DNA from: an uncultured Varibaculum sp.
GTDB lineage: Bacteria; Actinomycetota; Actinomycetes; Actinomycetales; Actinomycetaceae
Assembly: GCA_947255165.1 (NCBI GenBank)
Contig: CAMYFZ010000031.1
Span: 1-19,918, forward strand
Direction of reading: 5' to 3'
DNA length: 19,918 nucleotides
A program made the position numbers and the translations under genes. Numbering within the stretch: the first letter of the stretch is position 1; each line of letters begins with the position of its first letter. Shown one piece after another: positions 1 through 10,156 of this stretch. Below the pieces are notes generated by a model. That model made no database searches, was not told the DNA's origin, and worked only from the letters and a program-made list of their open reading frames with translations.

Positions 1-3000
1 GGCTGCGAGTTATTTTGGTTAACTCCAACCCGGCAACCATTATGACCGATGCGCAAATGGCGGACGCCACCTATATTGAGCCAATAACCCCGCAGGTAGT
101 GGCCTCGATTATTGAAAAGGAACGCCCCGACGCTCTGCTGCCGACTTTGGGTGGGCAGACCGCGCTCAACACCGCGATTGCTCTCAGCCAAGATGGCACT
201 TTGGAAAAATACCAGGTGGAGCTAATCGGTGCCAGCGCCCAGGCGATTAACGCGGGCGAGGATCGTGAAGAGTTCAAAAAGGTAGTACACCGTTGCGGCG
301 CGGAAGTGGCGCGTTCTTTTATCGCCCATAACCTGGCAGATTGCCGGAAAGCCGCCGAACAGCTGGGATATCCGCTGGTAGTGCGCCCGTCCTTCACCAT
401 GGGAGGTATGGGTTCCGGGATTGCCTATAACGAACAGGATCTGATTCGCATCGCCGGAGGCGGCATGGCCGATTCCATCACCTCCGAAGTGCTGCTGGAA
501 GAATCGATTCTGGGCTGGAAAGAATACGAACTAGAGCTGATGCGCGACAAGGCGGATAACGTGGTCGTGGTTTGCTCTATCGAAAATGTTGATCCGGTGG
601 GGGTGCATACCGGTGATTCCATTACGGTGGCGCCAGCGCTCACTCTAACCGACCGGGAGCTGCAGAATCTACGCGATATTGGGATTAATGTGATCCGGGA
701 AGTAGGCGTGGATACCGGCGGCTGTAATATCCAGTTCGCGGTTCATCCCGATAACGGCCGGGTAGTAGTCATCGAGATGAACCCCCGGGTGTCTCGCTCC
801 TCGGCGCTGGCGTCGAAAGCTACCGGTTTCCCGATTGCGAAACTGGCCGCAAAACTGGCGCTCGGTTACACCCTCGACGAGATTCCCAACGATATTACCG
901 GTTCGACTCCGGCCTCCTTCGAGCCCACTTTGGACTATGTGGTCGTCAAAGTGCCTCGGTTTGCCTTCGAGAAGTTCCCGGCGGCCGATCCCACGTTGAC
1001 CACCGCTATGAAGTCGGTGGGCGAAGCGATGGCGCTGGGGCGAAACTTTACCGAAGCCCTGCAAAAAGCCCTGATTTCCCTGGATAAAGCGGGCACTTAC
1101 TTCCGCTGGGACACTCCGCTTGCTTCTTCGAAAGAGGAGCTATTAGAGCAGGTCAAGACCCCTACCGAGAAACGTCTAATCCAAGTGATGGATGCGATTA
1201 GGGTGGGCGCGAGCCTGGAAGAACTGTATGAGGCTACCAAGATTGACCGCTGGTTCCTAGACCAGCTGTTCTTGCTGAACGAAGTGGCGGTAAAGATTCG
1301 GGAAGCGGAAGCGCTGACCCCGGATCTACTGGTAGAAGCCAAACGTCATGGTTTCTCAGATCTGCAGATTGGGCAGATTCGCAGTGTATCCGATCAGGTA
1401 GTGAGGGAGGTGCGCAAGGCCTTCGGGATTCGTCCGGTCTATAAAACAGTCGACACCTGTGCCGGGGAATTCCCCGCCCAAACCCCCTACTACTACTCCA
1501 CTTATGACCTGACCAGCGAAGTTAAACCGCGTCAGCGTCCGGCGGTGATTATTTTGGGGTCGGGGCCGAACCGGATCGGGCAGGGGATAGAGTTCGATTA
1601 TTCCTGTGTACACGCCACCCAGGAACTGCAATCCGACTTTGACACCGTAATGGTTAACTGCAACCCGGAAACCGTTTCCACTGACTACGACATTTCTTCG
1701 CGTCTATATTTCGAGCCCCTCACTTTTGAGCACGTGATGGAAGTTTACGAGGCAGAATGCGCGGCTGGCCCGGTGGCGGGGATGATTGTGCAGCTCGGCG
1801 GGCAAACCCCGCTTTCTTTGGCCGCGCGGTTGAAAGCCGCCGGGGTGCCGATTGTGGGTACTCCTCCGAGCGCAATTGACGCCGCCGAGGACCGGGAACT
1901 CTTTGGCCGAGTACTCGATGAGGCGGGGCTGCCCGCTCCCGCGCACGGAACTGCCACCACCCCCGAGCAAGCCTTTGAGCAGGCAGAAAAAGTCGGGTAT
2001 CCGGTTTTAGTGCGTCCTTCTTTCGTTTTGGGAGGACGAGGAATGGAGATCCTCTATTCGCGTGAGGAACTCGACTCCTACCTGCATCGCTATAACCTAT
2101 CTGATCCCACGGTGATGACCGGGCCGCTACTGATTGATCGTTTCCTAGATGATGCCATCGAGATTGACGTGGATGCCCTCTACGACGGTCAAGAACTGTT
2201 CCTCGGTGGGGTAATGGAGCATATTGAAGAGGCCGGAATCCATTCCGGCGATTCTTCTTGCGTGCTGCCCCCCATCACTCTCTCGGATGCGGTTATTGCC
2301 CATATCCGCACTTCGACTGAAAAAATCGCGGCCGGAGTAGGGGTGCGCGGCCTCATTAATATTCAATATGCCCTGGTCAGCGGGGTGCTGTATGTGATTG
2401 AAGCTAATCCGCGGGCTTCGCGGACGGTACCCTTCGTAGCGAAAGCTACCGGAGTGCCCCTAGCGAGGGCGGCTGCCCTAGTAATGATGGGGTCTTCGAT
2501 TGCGGAGCTAAAAGAGCGCGGTTATCTGCCGGCAGATGATTCCGATTTCGCTACCCCGGGACGACCGATTGCAGTTAAAGAAGCAGTGCTACCGTTTAAG
2601 CGTTTCCGGGACAAGAATGGCCGGATCGTGGATACAGTCCTAGGTCCGGAGATGCGCTCTACCGGGGAAGTCATGGGGTATGACCGCGATTTCCCCACCG
2701 CCTTTGCCAAGAGCCAAACCGCGGCCTATGGGAATTTGCCTACTGCCGGCACCGTGTTTGTTTCTGTATCTGACCAGGATAAACGATCCTTAGCTTTACC
2801 GGTGTCCCGGTTATTTGACTTGGGATTCTCCATCATGGCTACCTCGGGAACCGCCGCTTTGCTGCGCCGCTACGGGATTCCGATCACCGAAGTGCGCAAA
2901 GCCAGTCAAGGACGCGGCCCGGACGGAGAACAAACCGTAGTCGATATGATTCGCGCCGGACTAATCGACATGGTAATCAACACTCCCGGCACTTCCGGGG

Positions 3001-3161
3001 CGCGGGTAGACGGCTACGAAATCCGCACTGCCACTACGGCTGCCGACAAACCGATTATCACCACCATGTCCCAATTCCAAGCTGCGGTGCAGGCAATTGA
3101 AGCTACCCGCGACCGCTCCTATGGGGTTTGTTCACTGCAAGAATACGACAAAGCTAAATAG
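1..3161 (+). CDS. carB: Carbamoyl-phosphate synthase large subunit (5' partial)
   Basis: Makes carbamoyl phosphate from bicarbonate, ammonia (from glutamine via CarA) and two ATP, for pyrimidine and arginine synthesis in the cytoplasm. The reading frame is already open at base 3 ([16 protein letters not shown]), matching E. coli CarB from about residue 42, so the true start lies left of the window; the TTG at 15 is internal. About 1052 residues are visible. Both ATP-grasp halves are present: the first carries [17 protein letters not shown], the second opens with [16 protein letters not shown] and carries [18 protein letters not shown]. The C-terminal MGS-like allosteric domain is present ([18 protein letters not shown]). 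Length and motifs indicate an intact enzyme. The stop is 2 nt before the TSUP gene, so the two are probably co-transcribed. carA would be expected just upstream, outside the window. Confidence 0.97.
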   Translation, partial: LRVILVNSNPATIMTDAQMADATYIEPITPQVVASIIEKERPDALLPTLGGQTALNTAIALSQDGTLEKYQVELIGASAQAINAGEDREEFKKVVHRCGAEVARSFIAHNLADCRKAAEQLGYPLVVRPSFTMGGMGSGIAYNEQDLIRIAGGGMADSITSEVLLEESILGWKEYELELMRDKADNVVVVCSIENVDPVGVHTGDSITVAPALTLTDRELQNLRDIGINVIREVGVDTGGCNIQFAVHPDNGRVVVIEMNPRVSRSSALASKATGFPIAKLAAKLALGYTLDEIPNDITGSTPASFEPTLDYVVVKVPRFAFEKFPAADPTLTTAMKSVGEAMALGRNFTEALQKALISLDKAGTYFRWDTPLASSKEELLEQVKTPTEKRLIQVMDAIRVGASLEELYEATKIDRWFLDQLFLLNEVAVKIREAEALTPDLLVEAKRHGFSDLQIGQIRSVSDQVVREVRKAFGIRPVYKTVDTCAGEFPAQTPYYYSTYDLTSEVKPRQRPAVIILGSGPNRIGQGIEFDYSCVHATQELQSDFDTVMVNCNPETVSTDYDISSRLYFEPLTFEHVMEVYEAECAAGPVAGMIVQLGGQTPLSLAARLKAAGVPIVGTPPSAIDAAEDRELFGRVLDEAGLPAPAHGTATTPEQAFEQAEKVGYPVLVRPSFVLGGRGMEILYSREELDSYLHRYNLSDPTVMTGPLLIDRFLDDAIEIDVDALYDGQELFLGGVMEHIEEAGIHSGDSSCVLPPITLSDAVIAHIRTSTEKIAAGVGVRGLINIQYALVSGVLYVIEANPRASRTVPFVAKATGVPLARAAALVMMGSSIAELKERGYLPADDSDFATPGRPIAVKEAVLPFKRFRDKNGRIVDTVLGPEMRSTGEVMGYDRDFPTAFAKSQTAAYGNLPTAGTVFVSVSDQDKRSLALPVSRLFDLGFSIMATSGTAALLRRYGIPITEVRKASQGRGPDGEQTVVDMIRAGLIDMVINTPGTSGARVDGYEIRTATTAADKPIITTMSQFQAAVQAIEATRDRSYGVCSLQEYDKAK

Positions 3162-3163
3162 TC

Positions 3164-4048
3164 ATGTTCTTAATGCTTGCTGCCACCATCGGGCTGGCGA
3201 TCGGTCTGGTAGTGGGGGCGCTGGGCGCGGGCGGGGGAATGCTTTTTATCCCGGTGCTGGTATATTTACTCCACTTTTCCCCCCACGAGGCGGCGGCTGC
3301 CTCCCTATTTATTGTGGGGCTCACCGCCCTGGTCTCCCTAGTTCCGCACGCACGTTCGGGCAATGTGCAGTGGAGGAGGGGATTAATCTTCGCGGCCTTT
3401 AGCGCTGCCGGATCCGTCGGTGGTTCTCGCCTCAACGCGCTCACCCCCGGTCACTACCTGATGCTACTTTTTGCGCTGCTAGCGGCGGCGGTGGCAATTG
3501 CTATGGCTCGGCAAGGGCTCGTGGCCAGGCGTCAATATCACGATAAAATCCGTAAACTTTTGCAGGAGGACGCCGGGGAGATTTCCTCGCATACTCTAAG
3601 CACTCGCGGGCAGGATGTTTCCCCGGTGGCCGAGCCGGGGAAAGTAAACAAGACAAAGCCCCTAGGCCCGGTCACCAAGGCATTATTCAAATGGGTACTG
3701 GCGGCGCTTTGCACCGGTTTCTTAACCGGATTCTTTGGGGTAGGTGGCGGCTTTGCGGTGGTGCCGGCACTGGTGATTTTCCTGCATCTTAATATGCGGC
3801 AAGCAGCGGCTACCTCGCTATTGATTATGGTGATTTCTTGTGCGTCTTCGCTACTAGCGCGGATAGGGATGCCTCTCAACATCGACCTGGTAGTGGTGAC
3901 GGTGTTTGCGATTGCCTCGATGGTGGGAGGAGCGCTGGGCCCCATCCTTACTCGCCGGGTAAAAGAATACCGTTTAACCTTAGGGTTTGCGTGCTTGTTG
4001 GCAGGGGTGGCGACAGTCACCGGCACGGCGCAGATTCTGTCCTGGTAG
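3164..4048 (+). CDS. TauE/SafE (TSUP) family membrane permease
   Basis: A 294-residue integral membrane protein with the duplicated layout of the TSUP family (COG0730), whose members export or import sulfite, sulfoacetate or other organosulfur anions. The two halves repeat a glycine-rich helix motif: GALGAGGGMLFIPVLVY near residue 20 and GFFGVGGGFAVVPALVIF near residue 192, each followed by an AAAASL/AAATSL helix. A polar loop of about 50 residues (roughly 125-175) joins the halves. The ATG lies 2 nt after the carB stop with no clear Shine-Dalgarno sequence, which suggests translational coupling. The substrate cannot be told from sequence, and the link to pyrimidine synthesis may be positional only. 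A strong hairpin follows the gene. Confidence 0.88.
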   Translation: MFLMLAATIGLAIGLVVGALGAGGGMLFIPVLVYLLHFSPHEAAAASLFIVGLTALVSLVPHARSGNVQWRRGLIFAAFSAAGSVGGSRLNALTPGHYLMLLFALLAAAVAIAMARQGLVARRQYHDKIRKLLQEDAGEISSHTLSTRGQDVSPVAEPGKVNKTKPLGPVTKALFKWVLAALCTGFLTGFFGVGGGFAVVPALVIFLHLNMRQAAATSLLIMVISCASSLLARIGMPLNIDLVVVTVFAIASMVGGALGPILTRRVKEYRLTLGFACLLAGVATVTGTAQILSW

Positions 4049-4079
4049 TTGCCCTGAAATTGTTAGATCCCCATAGCGT

Positions 4080-4126
4080 AAAAACTGGTGCTGGCGCCAG
4101 AAAAATTTCTGGCGCCAGCACCAGTT
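4080..4126. terminator. Perfect 18-bp inverted repeat between convergent genes
   Basis: Arms at 4083-4100 and 4109-4126 are perfectly complementary, and the stem can extend through AAA/TTT in the loop. Read on the minus strand, the stem runs into five T residues (4084 down to 4080), as an intrinsic terminator for the pspA side should. On the plus strand the trailing sequence is not T-rich, so it may work less well for the carB-TSUP transcript. It is the only strong hairpin between the two convergent units. Confidence 0.8.
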
Positions 4127-4152
4127 AGCAGAATTGTCTGTTTCAGTGAGGG

Positions 4153-4866
4153 CTACTTGTTTTTCAGAGCTGCTAGCCGGGCTTCAATCTCTGCGGAGGA
4201 ACCGGATTTTTCCAGTTCCGCGAACTGATTCTCTAGTGATTCAGAAGCCAACTCGGCGCGGCCTGCCGCCAGGGCTTCCTGCTTGCGGATTTTCTCCTCG
4301 AAACGGTTAAGTTCGCTGGTGGGGTCCGCTAAGTTAAACTTTTGGGCGGTTTCTTGTACCTGGTTTTGGGCTTCGGCAGTCTTTTGCCGTGCCACCAGCT
4401 GGTCGCGCTTAACTTTAAGATCCTCTAGTTTGGTCTTCATCCCGGCCAGGCCAAGCTTTAGCTGCTCCGCCATATCCTTTTGGGAAACCACCAGCGGTTC
4501 TTGCGCCTTCACCTGCTCCTCAAAATCAATCTGCTTACCTAAAGCCAGACGGGCCAGATTATCAAGACGATCTGCCTCCGCAGTATCCCCGCTAGTGCGT
4601 GCCTCTTCCGCCTTCTTTGACGCTAGAGCGGCTTTTTCACCCCACTGGGAGGCGGCAGCACGATCATCTTCTAAATCTTTTTCTGCCAGCCGCACGTTCC
4701 CCACGGTCTGGGCAACTGCGCTTTCAGCTTCATGAATCGAGTTGGTATAGTCCCGAATCATCTGGTCAAGCATCTTTCCCGGATCTTCTGCCCGGTCTAG
4801 GAGTGCATTGATATTAGCTTTCGCCATATTGGTAATTCGTCCCAGAATCGTTTGCTTCTCTGCCAT
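4153..4866 (-). CDS. pspA: PspA/IM30 family protein
   Basis: A 237-residue, almost wholly alpha-helical protein of the PspA/IM30 (phage-shock/Vipp1) family, an ESCRT-III-related group that binds the inner face of the membrane and protects it under envelope stress. The start fits the family: a short amphipathic stretch (TILGRITNMAKANINALLDRA), then EDPGKMLDQMIRDY, then long coiled-coil helices rich in Lys, Glu, Ala and Gln to the C-terminus. The ATG has an excellent AGGAGG (4871-4876) four bases upstream, stronger than those of its neighbours. It lies 65 nt downstream of a TPM-domain gene on the same strand and is the last gene of that cluster. No pspF or pspB/C-type partner is visible here. 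Confidence 0.93.
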   Translation of the reverse strand: MAEKQTILGRITNMAKANINALLDRAEDPGKMLDQMIRDYTNSIHEAESAVAQTVGNVRLAEKDLEDDRAAASQWGEKAALASKKAEEARTSGDTAEADRLDNLARLALGKQIDFEEQVKAQEPLVVSQKDMAEQLKLGLAGMKTKLEDLKVKRDQLVARQKTAEAQNQVQETAQKFNLADPTSELNRFEEKIRKQEALAAGRAELASESLENQFAELEKSGSSAEIEARLAALKNK

Positions 4867-4931
4867 GGTTCCTCCTAGTGAATCAGTATCTTTAACTGGT
4901 AATTTTACCGGAAAATTGCGCGTTTCGCCGG

Positions 4932-6860
4932 TTAAAACTTTCCGCCGAAGCCGCCGCTTCCGCCGCCGAAGCCTCCCCCAAAACCGCCACTACTGCCGCC
5001 CCAGCTTGAGCCGCGAGACATGCCACCGCCGTTTAGAATCCCCCCGAGAATCATTCCGGTTAAAAAGTCGTTACCGCCACCTCCCGGCCGGCTGCCCCAA
5101 TCATCGCGGCGCTCATTGTAGTCCGCCCGCGCGCTTTCACGGGCTTGATCTGCAGCTTCTCCCGCCAACTCTGCCAGCTTTATTCCGGTATCGCCTTTGG
5201 CGTCCCGTGCCTGCTGGTAGAGGGAGTTGGCACGCGCAAGATACTGGCGCGCATCCAAACCTACCGCTCCCCGGTGGCTAGAAACGTAGCTATTTGCACT
5301 ATCAATCCTTCTTTGGGCACTGTCTAAAGCCGTCTGTAATCTCGCCGCGGCCTTCTGTTTTTGCTCACTGTCTTGACGGTAGGGTGCCAGCGCCTGATCC
5401 AAATCTGCTTCCGCCTGAGCAATCGCAGACAGCGCCGCCAGGGGATCACCTTGCCCATCTCGGGCTTTCAGACAGTTATTAATCTCGGCCTGCGCTTTAC
5501 TACTGAGCGTTTGAAAAACCGACTTATCCTGCAATTTCAGTCGTTTTACATCGTCGAGGTCAGAAGAAATAGAGGTTACTGCCGCCAGCAGCGACTGCTG
5601 CAAGTTCGCCAATTGTCCCTCGGCCTCAGAAACTTCTTTTATCAACGCCCGTGCTTGGGCAATTGCTCGCTCCGCGGTTTGCACCTGTACTTTTTGGGCA
5701 GGTGAGCTGGACTCACTTTGCAGCGGTTGCAAAGTTTCCCGCGCGGCTCCCAAAAGGTTTCTGATCTGCTCGGGAGCATCGTCTAGAGAAGTTAGTACTG
5801 CCTGCGGGTGGGTTTTATGTAGCGCCGCGATAATGGCAGGAAGCTGATCTGCCTGGGTTTCTAACTCTGAAATCAGCGCTAGCTGGTTCTTAATCCGCGC
5901 CGGCAAAGAATCTAAAGATTCGCGTAAACTTGCCAATTTCTCTGCCTGCTGCTTCAACAATTCGACGCAGCGTTTAGCCTCAGCAGATACCGCTTGCGCC
6001 TGCTGAGATTTTTCGATACCCGCCAGGGAATCTAAACTCGCCAACTTTTCCATAGCGCTGTCTCGTGCCTGGCTAGCCTGCGCTAGCACCTGGGCGTATT
6101 CCTCGGTTTGTGCCGTTCCTAGCTGCATCTTCGCGAACTCTAGTTCTTCTTTCGCACCCCGAATGGCATCGTCAGCGGCCAACACATCTGATCCAGCTTG
6201 CTCCACAATTTGCTTATCCGCCTCTGCCTGCCTGGTTTTTATTTGAGTGCGGGTCTTCTTCTGTTTACGGACGAAAGCAATAATCCCGATTCCTATCCCG
6301 ACCACCGCTAAGACTTGGACTATGAGCCAAAACCAGCCACCCGTCCTCGTAGAATCCCTCTCGCTTACCGCATCGTCCCGATCGGAGGAGGAAGCGGCGC
6401 TGGCAGCAAAAACTTTAACTGCCTGGTCCCATTGCTCCTGGGAAAGTAGGGGCTCTATTCCTTGAACAATCTCGCTTTGCCTGCCGGCGCTAAAGCTGAC
6501 ACCGGCACTGGGGCAAATATAGTAGGCACGTTCCTTTACCGCGATCGCTAGCAGCACGCTCTGGCTGTTCCCCGCGCCCTGATTCCGGCTCTTAACGCAC
6601 CATTGCTGCGCGCTTAGGGGCGCGAAATTATCGGTGAGGGCGACATAGAGCTGGTAGTCCCCACTAGAGGCTTCAGTGAGCGCCTGCTGTGCCGACCCCG
6701 AATTCTCCAGATAACCACTGGGGTCAGATAGTTGCTTATCAAAACTTGCCGCAGGCGGAGCGGCAAGGGCTGGGCTCGCTGGTACTACCACGAAAATCAT
6801 TCCCAGCAGCAGTGCGAAAAATAATGCCAATAACCGTTTGCGGAATCGAGCTAAGCACAT
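4932..6860 (-). CDS. TPM-domain membrane protein with coiled-coil and Gly-rich tail
   Basis: From the ATG at 6860 this is 642 residues: signal peptide 1-33 (basic n-region, hydrophobic core, ending ALA before APP), an extracytoplasmic TPM (TLP18.3/Psb32/MOLO-1) domain about 40-157, a membrane helix about 175-197, a long cytoplasmic Lys/Glu/Ala/Gln-rich coiled-coil region about 205-590, and a final ~50 residues very rich in Gly, with GGFGGGFGGGS. The frame also opens 48 nt upstream at a TTG (6908), but that start would put 16 charged residues before the signal peptide and has no Shine-Dalgarno sequence; the ATG's own site is also poor (AAAGG almost touching it). It sits between another TPM gene and pspA, suggesting a joint envelope role. 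TPM domains are often called phosphatase-like; no activity can be claimed here. Confidence 0.85.
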   Translation of the reverse strand: MCLARFRKRLLALFFALLLGMIFVVVPASPALAAPPAASFDKQLSDPSGYLENSGSAQQALTEASSGDYQLYVALTDNFAPLSAQQWCVKSRNQGAGNSQSVLLAIAVKERAYYICPSAGVSFSAGRQSEIVQGIEPLLSQEQWDQAVKVFAASAASSSDRDDAVSERDSTRTGGWFWLIVQVLAVVGIGIGIIAFVRKQKKTRTQIKTRQAEADKQIVEQAGSDVLAADDAIRGAKEELEFAKMQLGTAQTEEYAQVLAQASQARDSAMEKLASLDSLAGIEKSQQAQAVSAEAKRCVELLKQQAEKLASLRESLDSLPARIKNQLALISELETQADQLPAIIAALHKTHPQAVLTSLDDAPEQIRNLLGAARETLQPLQSESSSPAQKVQVQTAERAIAQARALIKEVSEAEGQLANLQQSLLAAVTSISSDLDDVKRLKLQDKSVFQTLSSKAQAEINNCLKARDGQGDPLAALSAIAQAEADLDQALAPYRQDSEQKQKAAARLQTALDSAQRRIDSANSYVSSHRGAVGLDARQYLARANSLYQQARDAKGDTGIKLAELAGEAADQARESARADYNERRDDWGSRPGGGGNDFLTGMILGGILNGGGMSRGSSWGGSSGGFGGGFGGGSGGFGGKF

Positions 6861-6922
6861 GCCTTTAATCTTATCGGCTTCAGGACCAGCGGGCTTCTCG
6901 AAGCGCAAAAATTTGGCTGTTA

Positions 6923-6944
6923 GACGAGGCTTCGAGCCTCCGTC
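6923..6944 (-). other. Short hairpin between the two TPM genes
   Basis: GAGGCT (6926-6931) and AGCCTC (6935-6940) form a perfect 6-bp stem around TCG, with GAC/GTC flanks adding pairs across a one-base bulge. No T-run follows at once on the minus strand, so it looks more like a processing or partial-attenuation hairpin than a full terminator. Confidence 0.35.
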
Positions 6945-6989
6945 CTGGTAACTTCGCTCCGCTGACTCCGCCCTGCTAATTCTTTCCTG

Positions 6990-9900
6990 CTAGCTTCGTT
7001 TCGCCACATCATTTTCGGCCAGACGCAAAGCCTGCTCAGTTTGCTGCTGCGCGCGTTGCAACAGTCGCAAAGCCTCTTGAGTATCGAGGCTACCGGGGCG
7101 GTCGAGGCGAGTTAGGGTGCGATTCGCCAAGTCAAGCATGGTGCGAGCGGCTATCCCCACTTTCGCGGTATGAACCCCGATATAGTCGTCAACGGCTGCC
7201 ATCAAAATCGCTACCTGCTCACTAAGCGGCTCAACTTTTTCTGCAAAGGTCAAAGCGGCCTCAACTTTTGCGGCTGCTTGTAAAGCGGCTTCTTCTGCAC
7301 GGGCTTGCCGCACGATCTTACGGGCCTGCAACAACAAGTTCTCAGTGCGTACGGTAGCTTTCAGGACTTCATTTTCCTGTCCGCCGCGATCCATAGTCTT
7401 AGCATCTTCGATTAGGTTCTGAGCTCGAGAAAGTAGCTTATGGGCCCCCATTACATCGCCGCCAATACGCGCGGCCTTTTGGGGCTCAACTTTTTGGATA
7501 CGCTCCACTATCAGACGGCACCTGACCAGTTCTTCCCGGCAGGAAACAATTTCTCGCTCGAAGCGAGCAATAATCTCGTTCAACGGGGTTTGCTGATGAT
7601 ACAGATTTGTAAAGTGGGTGATCTGATCGCGCAGTTCCCGCAACGGCTCGGGCAGATTCCCGGCTACGATCTGCTGATCGATAGGACGGGACTGCAACTG
7701 GGCGGTAGCGAACTCCGCAAATGCGGCGCGAACACTGTCTTGAGCGCGAACGAGTGCCAAAGCAAAAGGTTGAGTTACGGTCTTGCCTACCCGCTGTTGG
7801 GCTAATGCCAGTTTGCTGGCTCCTTTGCGCGCCCAAGAATCTGCCTGGCGAAGTATTTTTGTAAAATCGGGTTGTGGTTGTGGTTCTTCCCGCTGGGCGG
7901 TTTCCGGCGGGGCAGTCGGGGTTTTGTCCACCACCCTAGCTTCCGGAACGGTTTGCGCCGCAAGCTGCGAGGGGACCGGTTCTCGAGAGGGTAGCTGCGA
8001 GGGGGCAGGGGAGACTGGCGCTGGGGAGTAGGCCGGTTGCGGCTGTTCCTGCGCAGGAGCTTGCCGTACGGAGGGCGCTACGCTTGGTGGTTCTTGCCTG
8101 GTTAGTGGCGAAGATACCGGTCGGGCTGTCCCTGGCGAAACCTGTCCCGGTACCTGCGGGATTGCCTGCGGAGATATCGGAGGCAGGGAGTATTTATTCA
8201 GATTGTCAACGGCGGGCGCCATTTGCGGGAGCGTAGGCGAAGCTGTCCGCTGCTGCTCGGCTGGTGCGCCGGTAGCTCTAGCGCCTGCATCGGTCGTTGC
8301 CGCGTTGGGAATAGCTGGGGCGGGAGTACTTACGCTAGGAGTAGCCGTGGCCTGCCTCTTTGCCTGTTCTTCCCGGAAACGGTCGGCTGCGTGGGCGCGA
8401 GCCCTAGCTCGAGCAATCTCGTCACGACGCTCTTGGCCATATTCCTTGATCCGCGCGGCAGAAGTAACCTGGGTGTCATCATCGTTGGCTTGCGGAGGCA
8501 AATAGGTGGTTTGGCCGGGACGCAGCACAGAACTATGCCCCCGAGGTTCCGAGGTGCTAACCGTTGCAGGCTGCGCGGGCGAGCTCGCAGTAGTCGCGGT
8601 ATCAGCCGTTTTCGCCAAGGGAGAGACTGCCGGTGCCTGCGCGGGAATCCCCACGGGAGAACTTTGCGGCTGAGGACTAAAGGCTGCCGGTTTCGGCGTC
8701 CGCAGAGGCGCTGGCTGTTGCGGCTGCGGTACCGACACCGGTTGCTCGGGCTGTGCCGGCTGTATCGGCTGGGCAGGTTGTGCCCCAGACACGGGCTGTG
8801 CCAGCTGGGCCTCAGACACGGGCTGGGCCGGAGTCTGCGGTAGTGTCTGCGGTTGGGGTTGCGGCTGGGGACTAAAGGCTGCCGGTTGTGATGGCGGTAC
8901 CGGCGCGCCCGGCTGCGGCTGGGAACTTGGAGCCGGAACCTGGTGGGCAGGGCTCGCAACAGTACTCGCGGTCGCATGCGAGCTGGAGCGGGCCAAAGCA
9001 ATCTGATCCAGTTCCGCTAGCGAAGGAACTTTTCCGCCGGCTGCCGGAGCGGGGGAGCCGTCAGGAATACCAGTAGGAGTAGCGGGAACTATGTCCGGTA
9101 GGTCTGCCTTCGGAGTCTGAACGCCAGCGAGGCCGGGGGTCGCCGCCGGGGTGGCGGGCCGGGCAGTAGCGGTAGGCGCCTCGGGGGCCGGAGCCGAGGT
9201 TGCTGCGGTTTCTAAGCTTTCAAGGCCAGTGGGGGCAAAGTCTGGTTTATCGACCTGTTTCTGCCGTGATTTCGATTTAGCTTTTGGTTTTTCTTTCCGT
9301 TTAAATCGCAAGCGGAACTTGCCTTTAGTGGGCTTCTCTTCCTCGTCTGACCGTTTATCTTCTTTAGCGGGAGCCAAAATCGGCTCTTCTTCACTTACTA
9401 AAGTCTCGGAGTCTGGGGTAGCGGATGACCCTGTAGCTAACGCGGCGGACACCGGACTTGCCGATTCCTCTAGGGCGGCCTCATCTTTGGTCTTTTCTTC
9501 GATCCGATCTTGGGCTTGCCTGCGTGCCCGAAGTACCCGAGAAATCACGATAATCACCACGATTAGCGCAATCAGGAAAGCAATCATTGCCCAAGGGGCG
9601 ACCGCCATTCCCGATCCCATTTCCGGAGCTTTCGCTGAGAGCGCATCCAGATAAGCTAGCACTGCCTCGGGATATTTTTGCTGATTGAGCAGGGGTACCA
9701 TTTTTTCGGAGGCAATCGCAGATAATTCTTCCTGGGAGAGTTTTGCGGCATTATCTGCAGAAGCCAAATACATAGTCTGATTAGGGTTATCAGCCACTAT
9801 CGAGAGCATATAGGAGCCTTGGGGAGCACCTGATTTTTGTAGCGCCATCAAGTTCCAATTGCTGACGGTGTCATTGGAATACTCCGAGGGGAACGCCACA

Positions 9901-10109
9901 TAAACGTGCAATCCCGAACGATCCAAAGAGGCTAACCGTTCTTTTACCTTGTCGGCCTGGCTCCCGAGCTTGTCGCCGGGGTCATATACATGATCGGAAA
10001 TCTTCGGCGGTTCCTCAGCATTTGCAATATTGCCAGTAATTGCGAAACTAGTAAAAAGTGCAGCTAGAAGCACTATTACTAGTAATCCGGTTCTCTTTAA
10101 GACTCTCAC
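6990..10109 (-). CDS. TPM-domain membrane protein with long Pro/Gln/Ala-rich linker
   Basis: A 1039-residue protein with the same plan as its downstream neighbour but much larger. Residues 1-31 form a signal peptide (ending IANA before EEPP), about 38-160 a TPM domain, and about 171-193 a membrane helix followed by Arg-rich RVLRARRQ, placing the rest in the cytoplasm. Next come a charged Lys/Glu stretch and several hundred residues of low-complexity Pro/Gln/Ala/Ser (about 270-800) with in-frame duplications such as PAAFSPQPQ. The C-terminal ~230 residues are again alpha-helical and coiled-coil-like. The start is GTG, supported by AGGGAG (10118-10123). It heads a minus-strand cluster that includes the second TPM gene and pspA. 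The partner or substrate is unknown; the linker may be a disordered spacer. Confidence 0.85.
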   Translation of the reverse strand: MRVLKRTGLLVIVLLAALFTSFAITGNIANAEEPPKISDHVYDPGDKLGSQADKVKERLASLDRSGLHVYVAFPSEYSNDTVSNWNLMALQKSGAPQGSYMLSIVADNPNQTMYLASADNAAKLSQEELSAIASEKMVPLLNQQKYPEAVLAYLDALSAKAPEMGSGMAVAPWAMIAFLIALIVVIIVISRVLRARRQAQDRIEEKTKDEAALEESASPVSAALATGSSATPDSETLVSEEEPILAPAKEDKRSDEEEKPTKGKFRLRFKRKEKPKAKSKSRQKQVDKPDFAPTGLESLETAATSAPAPEAPTATARPATPAATPGLAGVQTPKADLPDIVPATPTGIPDGSPAPAAGGKVPSLAELDQIALARSSSHATASTVASPAHQVPAPSSQPQPGAPVPPSQPAAFSPQPQPQPQTLPQTPAQPVSEAQLAQPVSGAQPAQPIQPAQPEQPVSVPQPQQPAPLRTPKPAAFSPQPQSSPVGIPAQAPAVSPLAKTADTATTASSPAQPATVSTSEPRGHSSVLRPGQTTYLPPQANDDDTQVTSAARIKEYGQERRDEIARARARAHAADRFREEQAKRQATATPSVSTPAPAIPNAATTDAGARATGAPAEQQRTASPTLPQMAPAVDNLNKYSLPPISPQAIPQVPGQVSPGTARPVSSPLTRQEPPSVAPSVRQAPAQEQPQPAYSPAPVSPAPSQLPSREPVPSQLAAQTVPEARVVDKTPTAPPETAQREEPQPQPDFTKILRQADSWARKGASKLALAQQRVGKTVTQPFALALVRAQDSVRAAFAEFATAQLQSRPIDQQIVAGNLPEPLRELRDQITHFTNLYHQQTPLNEIIARFEREIVSCREELVRCRLIVERIQKVEPQKAARIGGDVMGAHKLLSRAQNLIEDAKTMDRGGQENEVLKATVRTENLLLQARKIVRQARAEEAALQAAAKVEAALTFAEKVEPLSEQVAILMAAVDDYIGVHTAKVGIAARTMLDLANRTLTRLDRPGSLDTQEALRLLQRAQQQTEQALRLAENDVAKRS
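8668..8887 (-). repeat. In-frame repeats in the Pro/Gln-rich linker
   Basis: A 25-bp segment at 8668-8692 recurs at 8863-8887 with one difference and encodes PAAFSPQPQ both times, 195 bp (65 codons) apart. Between them, a 13-bp word (CAGACACGGGCTG, plus-strand reading) occurs at 8786-8798 and 8813-8825, giving a nine-residue period (AQPVSEAQL/AQPVSGAQP). Periods are multiples of three, so unit changes would keep the frame. Confidence 0.7.
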
Positions 10110-10156
10110 GTAAGTTTCTCCCTAACTAATGGGGATCGCCCGGAGCGGATTAAATC

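Noticed and set aside
8223..8843. Long plus-strand open frame inside the TPM gene
   Set aside because: It is antisense to the Pro/Gln-rich linker, Arg/Cys-rich and of low complexity, a by-product of skewed codons on the real strand. The same holds for the minus-strand frame at 8330-9001.
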